A stretch of DNA of 34,271 nt from Bacteroidales bacterium (lineage in GTDB: Bacteria > Bacteroidota > Bacteroidia > Bacteroidales > ML635J-15): contig JAQUBO010000018.1 of the NCBI GenBank assembly GCA_028686735.1, positions 1 through 34,271 on the forward strand, read 5' to 3'. Position 1 is the first letter of the stretch. Every line of letters starts with the position of its first letter. Shown in pieces: positions 33,001-34,271 of this stretch. The position numbers and the translations under genes are program-made. The notes below the pieces were generated by a model, which saw only the letters and a list, made by a program, of their open reading frames with translations, ran no database searches and was not told the origin of the DNA.

Positions 33001-34271
33001 ATCGTAAGGAGGCGTACCACCAGTAATTGTAATACTTACACTTGCGTTGGTGCTTCCATTACATTGAGCATCATTTATTGTAATATCTGCAAAAAACATT
33101 TGTGTAGGTGAAGAAACATCAATTGAATTTGATGCTGTACAGCCGTTATTGTCAGTAACCATTACTGTATGCGTTCCAGTGCATAAACCTGTTGCTGTTG
33201 CTGTTGTTTGTCCTGTGCCACTCCATAAATAAAAATAAGGAGGCGTGCCACCAAATGGTGCAGCAGTTGCAGTTCCAGTACAGTTGCCGTTGCATGATGT
33301 CGCTGAACTAGTTAAAGGAACAGTTATAAAAGTAGGTTCTGTTATTGTATAATTTCTTGTTGCAATACAATTATTAGCATCTAAAATAATAACAGAATAG
33401 TTGCCGTCACAAAGTCCTGTTTGATCTTCGTTAGTTGGTGTTACTCCTATACCTGCCCAATTGTAGCTGTATGGCGGAGTGCCTCCAAAAGCAGTGATGT
33501 CGATGCTGCCGTCGCATGTGTTTTGACAACTTGCACTATTAATGACTTCAATTGCATCAAGAATGTTTGGTTCTGTTAGGTTTACGCCTGTACTTGCAGC
33601 ACAACCAGTATTTAAATCTGTTACAACTACGCTGTAGTTACCAGCACATAAATTAGTTGCAGTTGCAGTTGTTTGTGTAGGGGTGGAGTTCCAGTTGTAT
33701 TGATATAAACCGCTACCACCAGTTACACTTACTGTTGCAGTCCCATTACAAGTTCCGTTACAAGTAATATTATTATTGTTTGAGATTGTTGCAACTGGTC
33801 CATTCATATCACTAATTGGATAGCTTTCTATTAGTTGGCAGCCTTTGTTGTCTGTAATTGTTACAGTATAACTTCCTGCCGGGATGTTAAAGATATCTTC
33901 GGTTAATTCAGAACTACTCCATAGGTAGGTATATGGTTGAGACCCCCCACTTACGGTAAGATCTATCGCTCCATCAGATTGTGTGCAGTTTGATGGCGTA
34001 ATGGCTGCAGATGCAACAATTGGAAGTCCATCAACTAGGGTGGTATTAGCACTAATGCTACATCCATTATCATCGGTGGCTGTAACAGAATATGTACCTG
34101 CACTCAAGTTACTAGCTGTTTGTGTGATTTGTAAATCGCTCCAAATAAATGAGAACGGACTGGTTCCTCCGCTTACATTTGCAAAAGCATTACCGTTGTT
34201 GCCTCCATAACAATTAATAGGAGGTGCAACAATATTTAAGCTTAATCCTGCTGGTTGTCCAATTATTGCAC
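30016..34271 (-). CDS. Giant SprB-repeat surface protein with PKD domains and T9SS type B sorting domain (5' end outside window)
   Basis: The frame is open from the stop at 30016 to the right edge, so at least 1,417 residues are seen and the N-terminus is missing. An internal TTG at 34107 is not a real start. From the N-terminal side there are about 13 SprB-type repeats of ~75-80 residues, each with C-x-G near the start, a GGTPPYSYxW-like core and an end like AGTYTVTVTDxNGC. Two Ig-like repeats follow, then two PKD-like domains (YWDFDDENS; WEWEFGDGTVSG). The last ~96 residues are the gliding/CHU_C C-terminal domain (FPTAINLRSPGNNEFYPIGV, YNRWGEMIF, GVYSYVVTL). SprB-like proteins are exported by the type IX system and act as mobile surface adhesins. 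Here that role is inferred from domain content. Confidence 0.92.
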   Translation of the reverse strand, partial: AIIGQPAGLSLNIVAPPINCYGGNNGNAFANVSGGTSPFSFIWSDLQITQTASNLSAGTYSVTATDDNGCSISANTTLVDGLPIVASAAITPSNCTQSDGAIDLTVSGGSQPYTYLWSSSELTEDIFNIPAGSYTVTITDNKGCQLIESYPISDMNGPVATISNNNNITCNGTCNGTATVSVTGGSGLYQYNWNSTPTQTTATATNLCAGNYSVVVTDLNTGCAASTGVNLTEPNILDAIEVINSASCQNTCDGSIDITAFGGTPPYSYNWAGIGVTPTNEDQTGLCDGNYSVIILDANNCIATRNYTITEPTFITVPLTSSATSCNGNCTGTATAAPFGGTPPYFYLWSGTGQTTATATGLCTGTHTVMVTDNNGCTASNSIDVSSPTQMFFADITINDAQCNGSTNASVSITITGGTPPYDYVWDNGQVISNPIGLTPGQHCVTVLDNNGCTIDTCILVGVPPVLDVTLDATNEMCNGACDGTITAMPSGGTGTYSYLWSNSEVTPTINNLCAGVYNITITDSNGCEAYSSTSINSPAILGISVQNITEPVCGGSDGSITVGATGGTPTFNYSWSPVSGSSSTLSNLQSGSYTVTITDSHNCSISQTIGLSDITGPQITDIIVSNVNCNGEVSGTAEVVFTSTTTNNTILWDDGQPTAIAINLAEGNYTVTVTDDNGCSAVGSASITEPTPLIVSIASYTDVSCSGFCNGTATALVSGGTTPYTYSWSSGAGLVTADNLCAGVYTLTVTDGNGCTATTSVTISEPTPLSITSDVVNTLCNSGNDGMISIYPSGGTGNYLINWPQIGENSAIVEGLSAAAYTVVLYDASDVSCFITETLIVNEPAAINASFATENSTCGFDNGVAYIDQIFGGTGSYTYHWTPGSMSGGHQENLAPGTYTVTITDGNNCTTSNTVTVDATNSLNLDNVLFNGVTCFGDNDGFAQIFVSGGTTPYIYNWRPNVTDQAFSNTLDAGVYNVTVTDQDGCVVFAQFPISSPEEVIVYPEAGRTICIGQEAIVSASAAGGVPPYTLSWAGLGNGTSYLVNPSTTTDYQVIAYDSRNCASEPASVSIEVLPPLSLVVTTPNAICQGQVSTLLANATGGDGNYVYDWGNGIITTENTLSISPVTNTDFTVIVSDGCTTPHDTAHVTAVVSPSPEVHLSRNPHTGCAPLSITFDNNTDNLTYTYYWDFDDENSNTDNYSDLKRPTHVFNETGLYNILAIVTTPMGCTDSTRISLNIHDNPIANFVAFPWSTGLFEPEIDFQDQSIDAIAWEWEFGDGTVSGSQNPIHVYMQQGEFPVTLTVYSQEGCLDTITKTIEIIDDHRIYFPTAINLRSPGNNEFYPIGVGVDEENYQMTIYNRWGEMIFTTKDWNTHWKGRYNLDKGDYVPQGVYSYVVTLRDKYGKDYTYAGTVTVFK

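Noticed and set aside
34107-34271. Start of the SprB-repeat gene at 34107
   Set aside because: The codon is TTG inside a repeat and the same frame with repeat sequence continues to the window edge.
1-34271. tRNA or rRNA genes
   Set aside because: No T-loop/anticodon-arm pattern or rRNA-like conserved stretch was recognised on either strand by eye; a covariance scan would be needed to exclude one fully.

Overview
The window looks like chromosomal DNA from an AT-rich member of the Bacteroidota. Evidence: a cell-surface protein with SprB-type repeats ending in a gliding-motility/type IX secretion C-terminal domain; an AraC-type regulator fused to TPRs and a membrane segment; a LysRS with the long C-terminal tail seen in this phylum; promoters of the TTTG / TAnnTTTG type; and few purine-rich Shine-Dalgarno sites. 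No rRNA or tRNA gene was recognised.

Layout. 1-1027: non-coding, packed with hairpins and inverted and direct repeats (REP/BIME-like island, 241-836). 1028-2773: TPR-AraC regulator (-). 2774-3417: no intact gene, one possible transposase HTH scrap. 3418-8527: one tightly packed minus-strand cluster, in transcription order transketolase N-half, secreted vWA protein, transketolase C-half, ECF sigma factor, putative membrane anti-sigma protein, secreted Spy-like/ECF-sensor-like protein, DsrE protein. 8698-9882: RtcB RNA ligase (-). 9991-11377: accessory scar holding a 36/54-bp hairpin array, a 5'-truncated RAYT transposase, a short ORF resembling the N-terminus of Cas1, and AT-rich hairpins. 11378-13970: LolC/E-type permease and a PrsW-type protease (+). 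14123-15837: hpt and a tandem double adenylate kinase (-), divergent from purE and three envelope or unknown genes (15989-19926, +). 19904-20701: two-domain universal stress protein (-). 20988-22721: recJ (-), flanked by two diverged copies of a ~125-bp non-coding repeat. 23129-27049: lysS, an NhaC-family antiporter with an extra periplasmic domain, and a small Cys-rich membrane protein. 27162-27763: four-TM membrane protein plus XRE regulator. 27760-28854: GT4 glycosyltransferase (-), divergent from murB (28910-29926, +). A bidirectional terminator separates murB from the 3' end of the giant SprB-repeat protein (30016 to beyond the right edge, -).

Most genes are housekeeping: purine salvage and synthesis (hpt, adk, purE), DNA repair (recJ), translation (lysS), RNA repair (rtcB), peptidoglycan synthesis (murB) and envelope biogenesis. 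The parts most worth a second look are the repeat/RAYT/Cas1-like scar at 9.9-11.4 kb, the repeat island at the left edge, the double adenylate kinase whose second half has lost a key arginine, the transketolase-vWA-ECF sigma cluster, and the paired non-coding repeat around recJ. I did not find an intact new defence or mobile system.
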